DNA from: Dyadobacter sandarakinus
GTDB lineage: Bacteria > Bacteroidota > Bacteroidia > Cytophagales > Spirosomataceae
NCBI RefSeq assembly: GCF_016894445.1
Contig: NZ_CP056775.1
Location: 3,102,001-3,166,000, forward strand
Direction: 5' to 3'
DNA length: 64,000 bases
Shown here: positions 62,779 through 64,000 of the stretch, piece after piece
Position numbering within the stretch: the first letter of the stretch is position 1
Layout: every line of letters begins with the position of its first letter
Notes under the pieces: generated by a model
The model's input: the letters and a program-made list of their open reading frames with translations, nothing else
Databases searched by the model: none
Told to the model about the DNA's origin: nothing
Program-made: the position numbers and the translations under genes

Positions 62779-64000
62779 TTACAGCTGCGGTTGTTCTGCT
62801 ACCAGAGTTTCTTCAACATGTCCGCCCTTCGGATTTCCTGCCCAGAACCAAAGCACTGAGAACAATACGATCAGGATAATGGGGAAAGTAAGCATCGTTG
62901 ACAAGGTTTCCTGACCAGCTGCCAATTCCAGTGCAGAACCGCTGAGTCCCTGCGCAGCGTACTCCGCATGCGCCTTGTCGATCCAGCTACCAATGAAAGG
63001 CTGGAAGATCGAAGTGGAAAGCATACCTACTCCACCAATGATGGACATCCCCAAAGCGCCGCTCAATGGAACGCGCTGTGCTACGAAGCCAATTACAGTC
63101 GGCCAGTTGAAACATACGCCCAAACCGAAGATGACGGCAGCCAGGTAGGCGGCAGGGCCTGTCACGGTGCTGAAAAGGTAGATGCCAATGGCAGCCAGGA
63201 ACGCTCCGCCTAGCAGAACACCTGTTTGACCTACTACATCCACAACCGGACCTGTAAAGAGGCGTCCTAATGTCATTACACCAAAGGTGAGCGCCAGTAC
63301 AAGCATTGGATCTGCGCCACTGCTGTTCAATACCACGTTCACCCACTGGTTAGGACCAAATTCCGTAATCGCAGTCAGTGCCATGCAGCAGAAAATGAAG
63401 ATATAAAGCGGAGTAAGCATCGCCTGGAAGTTTTTCGCCAGCGAAGTAACACCTTCTACTTTTGGTCTTGGGAAAGCCTGACCGAAGAACAGGAATGCAT
63501 AAATCACCGTAGGGATCATCAGCACCCAGATTTGTGTCTGCCACGAAGCTCCTGCATCGGTCATAAACTTGGATATAAGGCTTCCGATGACAATACCGCC
63601 CGGGAACCACATGTGGAACCGGCCAAGCATTTTGTTCAGCTTGCTGCTGGTGTACATATCGGCGATCATCGGGTTACAGGCCGCTTCTGTACAACCGTTA
63701 CCGAAACCGATGAAGAATGTCGAGATAAGAAGTCCCATGTACCCGCCGGCATAGATGGTCAGCAAAATACCGACGGTATGCGCTACAACAGCAACCTGCA
63801 TGATGATTTTTGGCCCGATCGAGTGGTAAACAATGCCACCGATCACCATCGAAATGGGGAAGCCAAAGAAGAACATGGAGTTGATAAAGCCCAGCTGCTC
63901 TGCGGTCAGACCGAATTCCGTTGCAAGCTGGGGAAGGATACCCGCCCTGATGCTGAAAGAAAAGGCTGTGGTGATAATCGCGAGACAGCTGGCATTAAAA
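62779..64000 (-). CDS. MFS transporter, 5' end outside the window
   Basis: The frame is open from the window edge (reading FSFSIRAGILPQLATEFGL there) to a stop at 62779, about 407 residues and eleven or so helices. NSMFFFGFPISMVIGGIVYH and STFFIGFGNGCTEAACNPMI, then FHMWFPGGIVIGSLISKF, resemble the sugar and organic-acid MFS branch, where G-x-x-x-E-x-x-x-N-P is shared with FucP-like permeases. VALTFGVMTLGRLFTGPVVD is the mid-loop. The substrate cannot be read. The ATG lies beyond base 64000. Confidence 0.85.
   Translation of the reverse strand, partial: FNASCLAIITTAFSFSIRAGILPQLATEFGLTAEQLGFINSMFFFGFPISMVIGGIVYHSIGPKIIMQVAVVAHTVGILLTIYAGGYMGLLISTFFIGFGNGCTEAACNPMIADMYTSSKLNKMLGRFHMWFPGGIVIGSLISKFMTDAGASWQTQIWVLMIPTVIYAFLFFGQAFPRPKVEGVTSLAKNFQAMLTPLYIFIFCCMALTAITEFGPNQWVNVVLNSSGADPMLVLALTFGVMTLGRLFTGPVVDVVGQTGVLLGGAFLAAIGIYLFSTVTGPAAYLAAVIFGLGVCFNWPTVIGFVAQRVPLSGALGMSIIGGVGMLSTSIFQPFIGSWIDKAHAEYAAQGLSGSALELAAGQETLSTMLTFPIILIVLFSVLWFWAGNPKGGHVEETLVAEQPQL

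Overview
The window looks like chromosome from a Bacteroidota bacterium of the Cytophagales, most like Dyadobacter or a near relative. This is inferred from gene content, not from a database search. The signs are two TonB-dependent receptors (one Oar-like), a DUF6443-type Rhs protein, a DUF5916 barrel protein, an OmpA/PD40 protein, many signal peptides ending in A-Q, almost no Shine-Dalgarno signals, and promoters of the TTTG-N19/20-TxnnTTTG kind. No tRNA, rRNA, CRISPR array or complete insertion sequence was seen.

Layout. 1-131 is the start of ligA (minus strand). 344-4790 is a polymorphic-toxin locus: a large Rhs protein whose toxin tip is cut by a one-base frameshift, two immunity-type genes, then AT-rich debris holding a remnant of a regulator and remnants of a second toxin/immunity pair. 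4791-8920 carries rpe, a DUF4038 glycosidase-like protein and an OmpA/PD40 protein. 8987-22831 is a long plus-strand cluster that looks like surface-glycan synthesis: a GT39-type membrane transferase, two halves of a transketolase, an epimerase-GT2 fusion, a polytopic membrane protein, an acyltransferase, a GT2, a large anchored protein and an SGNH/AlgJ-like protein. A HigBA-type toxin-antitoxin pair sits between the transketolase halves.

22822-34999 is mostly housekeeping: Na+/H+ antiporter, lipase, M14 peptidase, outer-membrane protein, DEAD-box helicase plus rhodanese, dapF, rplS, nnrDE and feoAB. 35182-39951 is a cytochrome c maturation operon (ccmB, C, D, E, F) with a CXXXY-type CcmE. 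40073-52387 holds two TonB-dependent receptors around a DUF3817 gene, a DUF5916 protein, an LRR protein, a polyprenyl synthase and a phosphodiesterase preceded by an unusual low-complexity repeat. 52839-64000 holds an esterase, an RsmI-like methyltransferase, lipoproteins, an MBL hydrolase-pssA-fabH run, a CoA-binding protein, a NUMOD4/HNH nuclease, a cysteine-poor HesB protein, mutS2 and a truncated MFS transporter.

The best candidates for something undescribed are the glycan cluster, with its split transketolase and fused epimerase-glycosyltransferase, and the decaying Rhs toxin/immunity locus. Hairpin terminators bound several convergent pairs.
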